DNA of 64,000 bases, from positions 310,001-374,000 of the forward strand of contig CAVYXZ010000013.1 in NCBI GenBank assembly GCA_963772595.1, given 5' to 3'. The DNA comes from CAVYXZ01 sp963772595 (GTDB lineage Bacteria > Chloroflexota > Anaerolineae > Aggregatilineales > Phototrophicaceae). The position numbers and the translations under genes are program-made. Under the pieces are notes generated by a model, which did no database searches, was not told where the DNA came from, and was given only the letters and a program-made list of their open reading frames with translations. Below are positions 25,346-34,358 of this stretch, piece by piece. The first letter of the stretch is position 1, and every line of letters starts with the position of its first letter.

Positions 25346-25371
25346 GGGGCACTCCTGTCAGGAAGTGCCCC
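25346..25371. repeat. Strong hairpin between the nuclease and the aldehyde dehydrogenase
   Basis: GGGGCACT (25346-25353) and AGTGCCCC (25364-25371) form a perfect eight-base stem, extended by CCT/AGG with one bulged base. No T-run follows on either strand. It lies between two convergent genes in a 179-base gap that holds nothing else I can support, and may act as an mRNA 3'-end structure for either gene. Confidence 0.6.
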
Positions 25372-25386
25372 ATGAAGCCCGAAGTT

Positions 25387-26970
25387 TTAGAGGTCTTTCT
25401 GAGTCCACACGCCATCAATATAGCGCCACATGCCATCCGAAGGCCGCTTGTCCTGGAGTTCGGGGGGCAGGCGGTGGGGACGAACGTTGTCGTAGCTGTA
25501 CAGCGCGGCAAAGCGGTGGATGGCCGCCGGGATGCCTACCGCGGTGAAGCCCGGATGACCGGTCGACGGATAGGGGCCGCCGTGATTCATCGAGGGCACA
25601 ACGGCGACACCGGTCGGCATCTTGTCATTGAGCAAACGCCCCACTTTTTCACGCAGGACCGGTTCGACTTCGTCATAGATGTCGTCGTCTTCGCCGCCTG
25701 TATGACTGTAGATACTGCCGGTCAGGTTGCCTTCCAGGCTGGCCGCGATCTGCTTCATCTGCGCCGTGTCTTCGGCAAACACCATGAGATTCACCGTGCC
25801 GAAGGCTTCGGTTTGCAGTTCGTCAGGATGCTCCAGAAAGGCCTTGCCGGGTACGCGCAGGAGTGTGTTGGCAAAAGTAAAGCCCGGGGCATCCTCTTCC
25901 TGGCCGCCAGTCACAACTTCAGCGCCGTACTTCTGCAAAACCTCGATTCCCTCGCTGATGCTCTTGATACCGCTTTCACCCAGCAGCGTCTGGGCGGCGT
26001 TGCCCGCGAACAGCCCCTTGACCTGTTCCAGAAATGCTTCGCCGTCATCGCTTTGCGGTACGATACTCAGCCCAGGGTTGGTGCAAAACTGTCCCGCACC
26101 CAGCGAGCAGGAATTGTACAGCTCGTTGGCGACATCGGTCAGGCGTTCGCGCAGTGCGCCCGGCAGCACGAAGACCGGGTTGACGCTCGACATCTCTAGA
26201 TAAATGGGCTTGCCGGCTTTGTCCGCTGCGGCTTTCAGGTTTAGCCCGGCAAAGCGGCTGCCGGTGAAGCCGGTCGCCCCTACCAGGGGGTGAGAAACCA
26301 GGATGAGACCGACATCTCGTGGCGTGCGATAAATCAACTGCACCATGGCCGGGGGCAGGCCGCTGGCCTGAACAGCCTCAAAGGCCGCTTCGGCAAAGAT
26401 TTTCGTCGCTCCTGGATGGCTGGTGTTGGCTTTGGCGATGACCGGGTTGCCTGCTGCAATCGCCGCTGCGAAGTCGCCACCCGCCGCTGAGTTGAAGGCA
26501 AAGGGGAAGTTGTTCGGCCCAAAGACGACCACCGGCCCACCCAGTGGCCCGAACTTCGCGCGGATATTGCTTGCTGTATCGATGGTAGCGGTACACCAGC
26601 TTCGTTCACGGGCTGCTGCTGCTGCCTGCCGGAGCTGGTTGGTGGTTCGGGGTAGTTCGCCGGAGCGCAGGCGCGGTTCCTTAGGCAGGGCGGTTTCGAT
26701 ATGCGCCAGGTCAACCAGCGCGTCGGTTCGAGCTTCGATGTTGTCTGCAAACAGTTCCAGGAAGCGGGCAATATCGTCGGGCGAGCATTCGCGCAGGGCA
26801 GCAACCGCCTCGTGACCTGCCTGCAGCGCCTCTTCCACCTCTTCCAGGCTGGAGACAGGGTATTGTTCCGGCAGAGCTGTTTTTGTCGAGGGGTTGGTCG
26901 CCGTAAATGACCCGGCGGGGTTCTTGGACTGTCGCCATTCTCCGGCAATCAGCACGGGTTCCATTGTCAT
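25387..26970 (-). CDS. 2-oxoglutarate semialdehyde dehydrogenase
   Basis: 527 residues. It oxidises 2-oxoglutarate semialdehyde (2,5-dioxopentanoate) to 2-oxoglutarate with NAD(P), the last step of oxidative pentose and hexarate breakdown. Aldehyde dehydrogenase motifs: Val-Phe-Gly-Pro-Asn-Asn-Phe-Pro-Phe-Ala, the catalytic Glu in Tyr-Leu-Glu-Met-Ser-Ser-Val-Asn-Pro-Val, and the catalytic Cys in Gly-Gln-Phe-Cys-Thr-Asn-Pro-Gly. The Ser-Ser-Val-Asn-Pro-Val-Phe stretch and the length above 500 are typical of the ketoglutarate-semialdehyde subgroup. It lies downstream of the pentonate dehydratase on the same strand, with about 155 bases between. AGGAG lies before the ATG. Confidence 0.88.
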   Translation of the reverse strand: MTMEPVLIAGEWRQSKNPAGSFTATNPSTKTALPEQYPVSSLEEVEEALQAGHEAVAALRECSPDDIARFLELFADNIEARTDALVDLAHIETALPKEPRLRSGELPRTTNQLRQAAAAARERSWCTATIDTASNIRAKFGPLGGPVVVFGPNNFPFAFNSAAGGDFAAAIAAGNPVIAKANTSHPGATKIFAEAAFEAVQASGLPPAMVQLIYRTPRDVGLILVSHPLVGATGFTGSRFAGLNLKAAADKAGKPIYLEMSSVNPVFVLPGALRERLTDVANELYNSCSLGAGQFCTNPGLSIVPQSDDGEAFLEQVKGLFAGNAAQTLLGESGIKSISEGIEVLQKYGAEVVTGGQEEDAPGFTFANTLLRVPGKAFLEHPDELQTEAFGTVNLMVFAEDTAQMKQIAASLEGNLTGSIYSHTGGEDDDIYDEVEPVLREKVGRLLNDKMPTGVAVVPSMNHGGPYPSTGHPGFTAVGIPAAIHRFAALYSYDNVRPHRLPPELQDKRPSDGMWRYIDGVWTQKDL

Positions 26971-27125
26971 AGAAATCTCCTGTTCGTCTTAATCTACGTA
27001 GCACATTTTACCATCAGCCCAAATTTGCCTCACATACTCGGCGCACTTTGAACTGTGTCATGCTCTTAACCCGGTGTACAGTCGCAATGTGGGACGGGTG
27101 ATGCTGTTCTTTTCGCTGATGTCCG

Positions 27126-29113
27126 TCATGCTGTCTCCTTTTGTGCCTGCAAAGCCGCCATGCCAGCTTCTAAAACTTCAATAATCCGGTCACTGTCATA
27201 AATGCAGCCCGCCCAGGTCCCGCCGCTGGCCGCTTGCAGGGCCGCCCACAGGCGCGTATCGTCCGGCAGCAGGGGATGCGGCGCAAGGTCTGGGTGCGGC
27301 GGACGGCTGTTTAGGAGGTTCTGTGCCTGATCGGGCAGCAGATCGCCCTCGGCTGTACCGACCAGATTGATCGTGCCAGTGCAGATTGACGCGGTCCACA
27401 ATGATATCGATGATGTCGCCATCGCGCAGCTTACCTATCGGGCCGCCTGCCAGACGCTTCCGGGCCGATATGGCCGACGCAGGCCCCGGTCGAGACGCCG
27501 GAGAAGCGGGCATCGGTCAGAACTGGCACAGTCTTGCCCCAGGGGATGAACTTCAGCGCGGATGTCACCTGATAGGTCTCTTCCATGCCGGTGCCCATCG
27601 GGCCGATGCCGATCATCACCACGATGTCATTGGCCTGGACCGGGTGATCCGTGCGGCCTTTGATGGCGGCGATGGCATCGTGCTCGGAGGTGAAGACGCG
27701 GGCGGGGCCGCGATGGTGGTAAATCTGATCTTCGCCGACGACGGAGGGGTCAATGGCGGTGGCCTTGATGACCGAGCCTTCCGGGGCGATGTTGCCGGTG
27801 GGGAAGACAACGGTGCTGCTGAGGCCGTGCTGGCGCGCGCTGTCGGCATCCATAATCACGTGATCGGGGTCGATGCCATCCTGCTGCAAGCGCTGGCGCA
27901 CGGCGCGGCGGCGAGCGCTATCCTGCCACCAATCGAGCAGCATATCCAGCTTTTCGCCAGTGACGGTCAGCACCCTGGTATCCAGCAGGCCCATCTGGCG
28001 CAGGTGCAGCATGACTTCCGGCACGCCGCCCGCCATGAAGACCTGTACGGTCGGATGATTGCGCGGGCCGTTAGGCAGGGCATCGACCAGACGCGGTGTG
28101 CTGCGGTTGATGCGGCTCCAATCGTCTACCGTGGGCCGCCGCAGCCCGGCAGCATGAGCCATCGCCGGAATGTGCAGCAGCAGATTGGTCGATCCGCCAA
28201 AGGCCGCATGGACCAGCATGGCGTTTTCGATGGCCGCGTCGGTGAGAATATCGGCCAGCGGGATATGCTGCTCCGCCAGGTTCAGCAGCGCATGGCCGAG
28301 CGGCGCGCCATATCCAGCCAGATCGGTTCGCCGGAGGGCGAGAGGGCGCTGTGCGGCAGGGACATCCCGGCGGCTTCGGCCACGACCTGTGCCGTCGCGG
28401 CGGTGCCGAGAAACTGGCAGCCACCGCCCGGTGAGCCGCAGGCCCGGCAGCCCATGGTGGCCGCGTAATCGAGCGAAATCATGTCATGGGCGAAGCGCGC
28501 GCCGATGCTCTGCACGGTTCCGGCGTCTTCAGCTTCGACGGCGGGCAGAGTCACACCACCGGGGACGATCAGCGCGGGCAGTTCTTTCGAACCAGCCAGC
28601 GCCAGCATCATGGCCGGGAGGCCTTTGTCGCAGGTGGCGACTCCCAGCACACCGGCGCGCAGCGGCAGCGAGCGAATCAGGCGGCGCAGCACAATGGCGG
28701 CGTCGTTGCGGTAGGGCAGGCTGTCCATCATGCCGGGCGTGCCCTGGCTGCGGCCATCGCAAGGGTCTGTGCAGTAGGCGGCGAAAGGCAGGCCCTCACG
28801 GTCGCGGATGGTCTCAGCTGCCGCGCGTACCAGCAGATTAACCTCCCAGTGCCCGGTATGATAGCCCAGCGCCAGCGGGGTGCCATCCGGTTCGCGCAAG
28901 CCGCCGTGCGTGCTGAGAATCAGATACTGCGTGCGACCGACTTCGTCCGGGTTCCAGCCCATCCCAGCATTCTGGGTCATGCCGAAAATGTTGCCGCTCG
29001 GTTCGTTGAGCAGCATATCCGGCGTGATCGGAATCTGGCCGGACGGGCCGTGATTGTGGGTCCGGGTACTGCTGGCGAGCGCGTCATCGCCCAGGATATC
29101 TTCTGAGACTCAT
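27126..29113 (-). CDS. D-xylonate-type sugar acid dehydratase (YjhG/YagF), four frame errors
   Basis: IlvD/Edd-superfamily dehydratase making 2-keto-3-deoxy-pentonate. Nearly the whole protein follows E. coli YjhG: Thr-Arg-Thr-His-Asn-His-Gly-Pro, Pro-Ser-Gly-Asn-Ile-Phe-Gly-Met-Thr, the iron-sulfur Cys residues in Thr-Asp-Pro-Cys-Asp-Gly-Arg, Thr-Cys-Asp-Lys-Gly-Leu-Pro and Gly-Gly-Gly-Cys-Gln-Phe-Leu-Gly, and Asp-Ala-Arg-Phe-Ser-Gly-Val-Ser-Thr-Gly. Shifts of +1 lie near 29105 (joining the ATG at 29113), 27454 and 27379. One -1 change is near 28292. The corrected length is 661 residues (YjhG is about 655). It is divergent from the SDR gene, with 65 bases between. Confidence 0.9.
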
Positions 29114-29178
29114 GCGGTATCCTTCGGTTTTTTCAACAGGTTGTATAATAACGCAGGCAAGGGGCTAAAAACAGTGGT
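29114..29178. promoter_or_regulatory. Divergent promoter region of the pentonate dehydratase and SDR genes
   Basis: This 65-base gap separates the two divergent halves of the oxidative pentose set. A perfect -10 TATAAT lies at 29144-29149 reading towards the SDR gene. The same A/T-rich core reads as TTATAC on the other strand. No clear -35 is seen, suggesting an activator-dependent start. No regulator gene is adjacent. Confidence 0.45.
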
Positions 29179-29982
29179 ATGGTGATGACCATGTTTGAGA
29201 ATGAAGCAGCAATTGTGACCGGCGCGGGCGTCGGCATTGGCTTATGAAATCGCGCGGCAGTTGGCGATGCAGGGCGCGTCAGTGATGCTGAACGATATTG
29301 ACCCGGATGCGGCGGCTCAGGCGGCGGCGCAGATCGTGGCCGAGGGCGGACGCTGCCAGCCTTTCGCGGGCGATGTCGCCGATGTCGCCTTCCTGCGGCA
29401 CATGGTCCAGGCCACGGTGGATGCCTTCGGGCGGCTGGATATGACGGTGGCGAATGCCGGGCTGACACATTACGGCGATTTCTTCGAGACGCAGCCTGAA
29501 GACGTGGACCGTTTGCTGGGCGTGAATCTGCGCGGCTCCTACTTCCTGACGCAGGCCTCGGCCAAACAAATGCGCGCACAGGGCACAGGCGGACGGATTC
29601 TGCTGATGGCTTCGGTGACAGGCATTCAGGCCATTCGCTACCTTTCGGCCTATGGCATGACCAAAGCGGCACTGCGGATGCTGGCCCGTAATCTGGTGGT
29701 CGAGCTTTCGCCGCACAAGATTCGCATCAACGCCATTGCGCCGGGGGCGACCCTCACACCGCGTAATGTGGACGACGATGCCGATTTTGTGGAGAATTGG
29801 AGCCAGTTGATCCCGCATGCGCGAGATCATCACGCGTCGAGGACATCGCCAATGCGGCGTTGTTCCTGCTGTCGCCCCAGGCGAAGCACATCACCGGGCA
29901 GACGCTGGTGGTCGATGGCGGCTGGTCCGTCTACAGCCCGACCCCTTCACTTGATTTTGTCGAAAATGAACAGGTTGAATGA
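29179..29982 (+). CDS. Short-chain dehydrogenase, probable sugar 1-dehydrogenase, three frameshifts
   Basis: Classical SDR. The NAD-binding Val-Thr-Gly-Ala-Gly-Val-Gly-Ile-Gly is at the N-terminus, then Asp-Val-Ala-Asp, Asn-Ala-Gly, the catalytic Tyr and Lys in Tyr-Gly-Met-Thr-Lys, Asn-Ala-Ile-Ala-Pro-Gly, and the C-terminal Gly-Gln-Thr-Leu-Val-Val-Asp-Gly-Gly-Trp. Together with the pentonate dehydratase and the FAH-fold dehydratase it most likely oxidises an aldopentose to its lactone; no lactonase is seen. Frame shifts of +1 lie near 29242, 29822 and 29835. The corrected length is 266 residues. Three ATGs (29179, 29185, 29191) could start it. Its stop overlaps the next start as ATGA. Confidence 0.85.
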
Positions 29983-30888
29983 ACATGAATGATTTAATGC
30001 TCGTCCGTTTTTTTCACAGTGCTGCCGGGACCGAGGCGCGCGTGGGTTTGTGCCTTGAGGATAAGATCTACGACGTGACCGAGTCGCTGCCTTCGGTTAG
30101 CGGCTGGCTTCAGGGGAGTGTGGGTCGTGTTCAGGCGGCCATTGACTCGCTGCGCGACCTGACCGGCTCCGCTGCGAGTTACCCGCTGGCCGATTTTGAT
30201 AACCCACCCTCGGCACTCAGCCCGCATCTGCTCGCCCCGGTCGATTCGCAGGAAGTCTGGGCGGCGGGCGTGACCTACGAACGCAGCCGCGAAGCGCGTC
30301 AGGAAGAGGCTGCCGACGGCGGCGATGTCTACGCGCGGGTCTACGTGGCCGAACGCCCGGAACTCTTCTTCAAGTCACCGGGCTGGCGCGTGGTCGGGCC
30401 GCTGGCTGAGGTCGGTATCCGTAAAGACGCGACCTGGTCCGTGCCGGAGGCCGAGTTGGGCGTCGTCTTCAATCCAGCGCTGGAAGTGGTTGGCTTCACC
30501 GTCGGCAATGACATGAGCAGCCGCGACATCGAAGGCGCGAATCCGCTGTATCTGCCGCAGGCGAAGGTCTACACGGCGGCCTGCGCCATCGGGCCGGGGA
30601 TCACGCTGAACGCTGCCAACGCGCTGCCGCAGACGAGTATTCGCATCAGCATCACGCGCGGCGAAGAGTCCATGTTCGCGGGCGAAGTCAACAGCTCGAA
30701 GATCCGGCGCTCCATCGCCGAGTTTGCCGATTACCTGGGCCGCTGCTACCGCTTCCCCGATGGTGTGGTGCTGCTGACCGGCACCGGCATGGTCCCGCCG
30801 TCGGATTTTACACTGCTGGAAGACGATGTGATCGACATCGAGATCGAGGGCCTGGGCCGCCTGCATCAACACGGTGATGGTCGTTTAG
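29979..30888 (+). CDS. 2-keto-3-deoxy-pentonate dehydratase (FAH fold), C-terminal frameshift
   Basis: Fumarylacetoacetate-hydrolase superfamily. Residues around Ala-Gly-Val-Thr-Tyr-Glu-Arg-Ser-Arg, Val-Ala-Glu-Arg-Pro-Glu-Leu-Phe-Phe-Lys, Val-Pro-Glu-Ala-Glu-Leu (metal-binding Glu pair), Gly-Asn-Asp-Met-Ser-Ser-Arg-Asp-Ile-Glu and Asn-Pro-Leu-Tyr-Leu-Pro-Gln-Ala-Lys follow the 2-dehydro-3-deoxy-D-pentonate dehydratases (KdaD/XylX type, EC 4.2.1.141). The product is 2-oxoglutarate semialdehyde, substrate of the dehydrogenase at 25.4 kb. As written the frame runs to 30986 with an unnatural tail. Removing one base at 30867 gives a family-like end (Leu-His-Asn-Thr-Val) and a stop at 30886-30888, 302 residues. 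Confidence 0.85.
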
Positions 30889-30944
30889 CGTCGAATCTGA
30901 TGCGTTTCAAAGATGGCCTTCAGACTTTCGTTAGAATCGCTCGT

Positions 30945-30980
30945 TATACAATAGCGGTATCTATTGAAGAGGAGCGTCTT
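30945..30980 (+). promoter_or_regulatory. Promoter -10 and ribosome-binding site of msrB
   Basis: TATACA (30945-30950), followed by AAGAGGAG about ten bases before the ATG, lies in the space that opens once the dehydratase ends at 30888. It indicates that msrB has its own promoter. No strong -35 is seen. Confidence 0.4.
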
Positions 30981-30982
30981 GC

Positions 30983-31387
30983 ATGAATGAGAAAGTTGAA
31001 AAGACCGAGCAGGAATGGCGCGAGCAGTTGACACCGAATCAGTACGCCGTGCTGCGGCAGCAGGCGACCGAACCGCCCTTCGTCGGCAAATTCGTCCATC
31101 ATAAGGGTAACGGAGTCTATACCTGTGCGGCCTGCGGCCAGGAACTCTTCAACTCCGGCACCAAGTTTGAATCCGGCAGCGGCTGGCCGAGCTTCTGGGA
31201 TGTGATTGACGCGGGCAAGGTCGAGGTCCGCCGGGATTCCAGTCATGGTATGATCCGCGAAGAGGTGGTGTGCAGCCGCTGCGGCTCGCATCTGGGGCAC
31301 GTCTTCGACGATGGCCCGCGCGACAAGACCGGTCTGCGCTACTGCATCAACTCCCTGTCGTTGGGTTTTGAGCCGACTGAAGACTGA
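30983..31387 (+). CDS. msrB: Peptide-methionine (R)-S-oxide reductase MsrB
   Basis: 134 residues, cytoplasmic. Reduces R-methionine sulfoxide in proteins. Two zinc-binding CxxC motifs are present (Cys-Ala-Ala-Cys-Gly and Cys-Ser-Arg-Cys-Gly), as are Gly-Ser-Gly-Trp-Pro-Ser-Phe and the catalytic Cys in Leu-Arg-Tyr-Cys-Ile-Asn-Ser. It has no signal peptide. The apparent ATGA overlap with the upstream dehydratase disappears once the frameshift there is corrected, so it is probably an independent transcript. Its 3' end overlaps the convergent cupin gene by 41 bases. Confidence 0.96.
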   Translation: MNEKVEKTEQEWREQLTPNQYAVLRQQATEPPFVGKFVHHKGNGVYTCAACGQELFNSGTKFESGSGWPSFWDVIDAGKVEVRRDSSHGMIREEVVCSRCGSHLGHVFDDGPRDKTGLRYCINSLSLGFEPTED

Positions 31388-31844
31388 CCTGCTGCTCCAT
31401 CCAGGCCAGATAAGCCGGGACCTCCGGCGTGTTTTCCAGGGGTGCCCAGTGCGCGAACTGCTTGTGAGTTTGCGCGTGGTAAGGCCCCTGGATAATCTCC
31501 AGCGCGGCTGAAGGTTTCAGGGCGACGAGGGCGTGATAGGTGCGCGGCGCAATATCGACAATGCGCAGCGGGCCATCGGCATCCAGCGTGATGATCTGCT
31601 GAATCGTGCCCCCGTCGTCAAACTCCAGTACCGCAATGCTCCCCAGCAGAATCGAGAACAATTCGACCTTATCCGGGTTTTCATGCTTATGCGGCGGCGT
31701 ATAGGTCCCCGGCATGAGTGCGTTAACCATGCGCTGCACGGGTTCTTCATGCTCGTGCAGTCGATAAATGCTGCGTTTACGCGGCGACTCGGCGGCCTCG
31801 CGCATCAGGTCCTCGATCATTTGCTGGCTGATGCTGCGGATCAT
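31347..31844 (-). CDS. WbuC-family cupin metalloprotein
   Basis: 165 residues from the ATG at 31844. It begins Met-Ile-Arg-Ser-Ile-Ser and has Pro-Arg-Lys-Arg-Ser-Ile-Tyr-Arg-Leu-His, then Gln-Arg-Met-Val-Asn-Ala-Leu and the cupin metal site Thr-Tyr-Thr-Pro-Pro-His-Lys-His followed by Lys-Val-Glu-Leu-Phe. This order matches the WbuC family, often found near O-antigen or sugar genes. Its biochemical role is uncertain. It starts 13 bases after the secreted cyclophilin gene on the same strand and may be co-transcribed. Confidence 0.8.
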   Translation of the reverse strand: MIRSISQQMIEDLMREAAESPRKRSIYRLHEHEEPVQRMVNALMPGTYTPPHKHENPDKVELFSILLGSIAVLEFDDGGTIQQIITLDADGPLRIVDIAPRTYHALVALKPSAALEIIQGPYHAQTHKQFAHWAPLENTPEVPAYLAWMEQQVSLQSAQNPTTGS

Positions 31845-31857
31845 GCGTGTGCCTCGT

Positions 31858-33147
31858 TCAGCGCAGTTCGGCCCGCAGGATGGGGCTGAGCAGGCGTTCG
31901 TAGATGCTGCCGCCATAGTTGATCAGGATCGAGTCAAGCGGCGGGGCATCCGCTGGGCATCGGCGGCAGGGATGCTGGCCTGGGCAGTCGCGATGAAGTG
32001 GCCGCGCTGCCAGAAGGTGCGAGCGGTGATGACATCGGTATCGCACAGACTGCTCTGATTTGGAATACACGGTCAGGCCGGAGGTACCAGGATCGCCGGC
32101 GGTGAAGCCTGCGCTGGTCGTTGCATTGGCCCAGGCGTCATCTTTGAGCGCAGCAGCCGCGTCCTCGGCGCTGGCAAAGCTGTCGAGACGATAGGCAATC
32201 GACACAAATTTGTAGTTATCCAGGTCGCAGTTGTTGTTGACAACCGTGCTGCTGGCGCGGTACTCGTGGTGATTCGCTTCCAGAAGCGCGCTGTAATCGC
32301 CCTGGACCTCTTCGGGCTGGAGCGCGACTACCTCGTCTGTGCTCAAGACACCGCTGGTGGATTCGTCAACCGAGAGGCCCGAATCGGGCGGTAGAATCGT
32401 GGATACCCCCGCCAGGGCCTGAGCGACAGCGTCCTCATCAGGACGTTCTGGGGGCACGTAGGTCGTCCTGACCAGCGTAGGGTCTTCCACGATCACGACC
32501 GTTTTGAGTCCGGTGCCCGGCTCGGTCGCCGTCTCAGGATCGCGCAGCTTGATGGCATCGACGTTCTCCTGACCCTCGAGAACCTCGCCGAAAATCGTGT
32601 AGTTGTAGTCCAGGTGCGTGGCCGGGGCCGTCGTGATGAAAAACTGTGAGCCATCGCTGTTGGTGTTGGCTCCCCGGTTCGCCATCGCCAGCCAACCGGG
32701 CTTGTCGAAATTCAGGAAGCCGACGAGTTCTTCGCCGAAGTTGTAACCAGGACCGCCAGTGCCAGTCCCTGTGGGGTCGCCACCCTGGGCCATGAAGTCG
32801 GCAATGACGCGATGGAAGGTCGTGTTGTTGTAAAAACCCTGCTGGGCCAGAAAGATGAAACTGTTCACAGTAATGGGTGTGTAGGCTTCGAAGAGGTCCA
32901 CATAGACCGGGCCGACGTCGGTACACAGAATCGCCCGATAATCTACGCCTTCTTCCAGCACCTGATCCGGCTGGTCGAAGCTGCGGTTGGCCGGGTCGGC
33001 AGCCGGGGTATGGGCATCGCAAATCTCAGTCGGGGTGCCCGCTTCGACCGGGGCATTCTGAGCCACTGGGGCGGGCGTAGGCGCTTGTGCTGTGGCGCAG
33101 GACGCCAGCAGTAGTGCGCAAATGAGCAGTGAAAAGCGTGTGCTCAT
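31858..33147 (-). CDS. Lipoprotein with cyclophilin (peptidyl-prolyl isomerase) domain, two frame errors
   Basis: The start is the ATG at 33147. Residues 1-17 form a lipoprotein signal with lipobox Leu-Ala-Ser-Cys. The cyclophilin domain (about residues 60-220) has Phe-His-Arg-Val-Ile-Ala-Asp-Phe-Met-Ala-Gln-Gly-Gly-Asp-Pro, Met-Ala-Asn-Arg-Gly, Gly-Ser-Gln-Phe-Phe-Ile and Ile-Phe-Gly-Glu-Val. It should speed folding of exported proteins outside the membrane. A second domain of about 190 residues that I do not recognise follows. A +1 shift near 32050 and a compensating change near 31953 garble a stretch of about 30 residues. Overall length is 429 residues, and the last residues read well in the original frame. 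Confidence 0.87.
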   Translation of the reverse strand: MSTRFSLLICALLLASCATAQAPTPAPVAQNAPVEAGTPTEICDAHTPAADPANRSFDQPDQVLEEGVDYRAILCTDVGPVYVDLFEAYTPITVNSFIFLAQQGFYNNTTFHRVIADFMAQGGDPTGTGTGGPGYNFGEELVGFLNFDKPGWLAMANRGANTNSDGSQFFITTAPATHLDYNYTIFGEVLEGQENVDAIKLRDPETATEPGTGLKTVVIVEDPTLVRTTYVPPERPDEDAVAQALAGVSTILPPDSGLSVDESTSGVLSTDEVVALQPEEVQGDYSALLEANHHEYRASSTVVNNNCDLDNYKFVSIAYRLDSFASAEDAAAALKDDAWANATTSAGFTAGDPGTSGLTVYSKSEQSVRYRCHHRSHLLAARPLHRDCPGQHPCRRCPADAPPLDSILINYGGSIYERLLSPILRAELR

Positions 33148-33291
33148 GCAGGTCTCCTTATTGGGTTGAGCATAGACGGCCATTGTAACCGCAGACGGTG
33201 ATTTATGTCACCATTCTCATGAATTCCTTCTAATCTGCTGAACGGCGCGTTACACTTGTATCTGGTAAGAATTCAACAGCGAGGAAATACG

Positions 33292-34341
33292 ATGCTGGCA
33301 GCACGTTTATATGGCCCGCAAGATATGCGCGTGGATGAGATTGATCCGCCCGGCGAGCCTGGCGCAGGCGAAGTTCTGGTAGCGGTCAAATCAGTCGGAA
33401 TCTGCGGTTCGGATTTGCATAATTATCAGGATGGTCGCATTGGCGACACCTTAATTGAATCGCCTATTATTCTTGGGCACGAGTTCAGTGCGGAGGTACT
33501 GGCTGTCGGGCCGGATGCGCGCGATGGCAACGACGAGGAAATGTACGTCGGCCAACGTGTGGCGGTGGACCCGGCTCAGCCCTGTCACCGCTGTGATATG
33601 TGCGAGGCGGGGCACCCGAATCTGTGCCGGAGGCTGCATTTCTGCGGCCTGTGGCCGGATGACGGCGCGCTGCAAGAGCGGATGATTGTCCAGGCGCACG
33701 GCTGCTTCCCGATTCCGGATTCGCTCAGCGATGTGGCAGGGGCAATGCTGGAGCCGCTGGGTGTGGCGATCCATGCGGTCGATCTGGGCAAGCTGAAGGT
33801 GGCACGCAGTGTGGCGGTGCTGGGCAGCGGCCCGATTGGCCTTCTGATTACGCATCTGGCGCGCATGTCCGGTGCGGACCCGGTTTACGCCTTTGACTGC
33901 CACTCCTGGCGGGCAGAGAAAGCGGTAGCCTGGGGCGCAAGCGACGCCTGGACCCTGGACGAGATGGACCCGGTGAAACGCATTGAGACCGTGACCAACG
34001 GCAAGGGTGTGGATGTCGTCTTCGAGGCAGCCTGGGCGGACGAATCAGTAACTCAGGCGGCGCAGATGGCGGACCTGGGCGGTCGGCTGGTGCTGGTCGG
34101 AATCGCCTCGGATGACCGGCTGACGATGCCGCATTCGGCTGCACGGCGCAAAGGGCTGACGATCATGATGGCCCGCCGGATGAAACACACCTATGCTCGC
34201 GCGATCCATATGGCTGAAAGCGGGTCAGTGGATCTTGACGATATGGTGTCGCATCGCTATCCCTTATCAGAATCTCCGGCGGCCTTTGCCAAGAACTTTG
34301 CCTATGAGCCGGGTGTTCAGAAAATAGTTATCGAGATTTAA
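33292..34341 (+). CDS. Zinc-dependent polyol/sorbitol-type dehydrogenase
   Basis: 349 residues of medium-chain dehydrogenase. The catalytic zinc site is Gly-Ile-Cys-Gly-Ser-Asp and Gly-His-Glu-Phe. The structural zinc site is a four-Cys lobe (Cys-His-Arg-Cys-Asp-Met-Cys, then Cys). The NAD site is Gly-Ser-Gly-Pro-Ile-Gly-Leu. Glu-Pro-Leu-Gly-Val-Ala-Ile-His matches sorbitol, xylitol and galactitol dehydrogenases. The ATG at 33292 has GAGGAAA upstream. It heads a plus-strand run with an acetyl xylan esterase and arabinose-type genes, so a pentitol or sugar is the likely substrate. Confidence 0.87.
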   Translation: MLAARLYGPQDMRVDEIDPPGEPGAGEVLVAVKSVGICGSDLHNYQDGRIGDTLIESPIILGHEFSAEVLAVGPDARDGNDEEMYVGQRVAVDPAQPCHRCDMCEAGHPNLCRRLHFCGLWPDDGALQERMIVQAHGCFPIPDSLSDVAGAMLEPLGVAIHAVDLGKLKVARSVAVLGSGPIGLLITHLARMSGADPVYAFDCHSWRAEKAVAWGASDAWTLDEMDPVKRIETVTNGKGVDVVFEAAWADESVTQAAQMADLGGRLVLVGIASDDRLTMPHSAARRKGLTIMMARRMKHTYARAIHMAESGSVDLDDMVSHRYPLSESPAAFAKNFAYEPGVQKIVIEI

Positions 34342-34358
34342 CACTGGAGGATTTCACG

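Noticed and set aside
27386..28468. A 360-residue plus-strand open frame across the pentonate dehydratase
   Set aside because: The minus strand carries dehydratase motifs over the same stretch once frameshifts are corrected; this frame is low-complexity in Ala, Gly and Asp.
30889..30986. A 32-residue C-terminal extension of the FAH-fold dehydratase
   Set aside because: It covers the msrB promoter and ribosome-binding site; one base less at 30867 yields the family-typical end.
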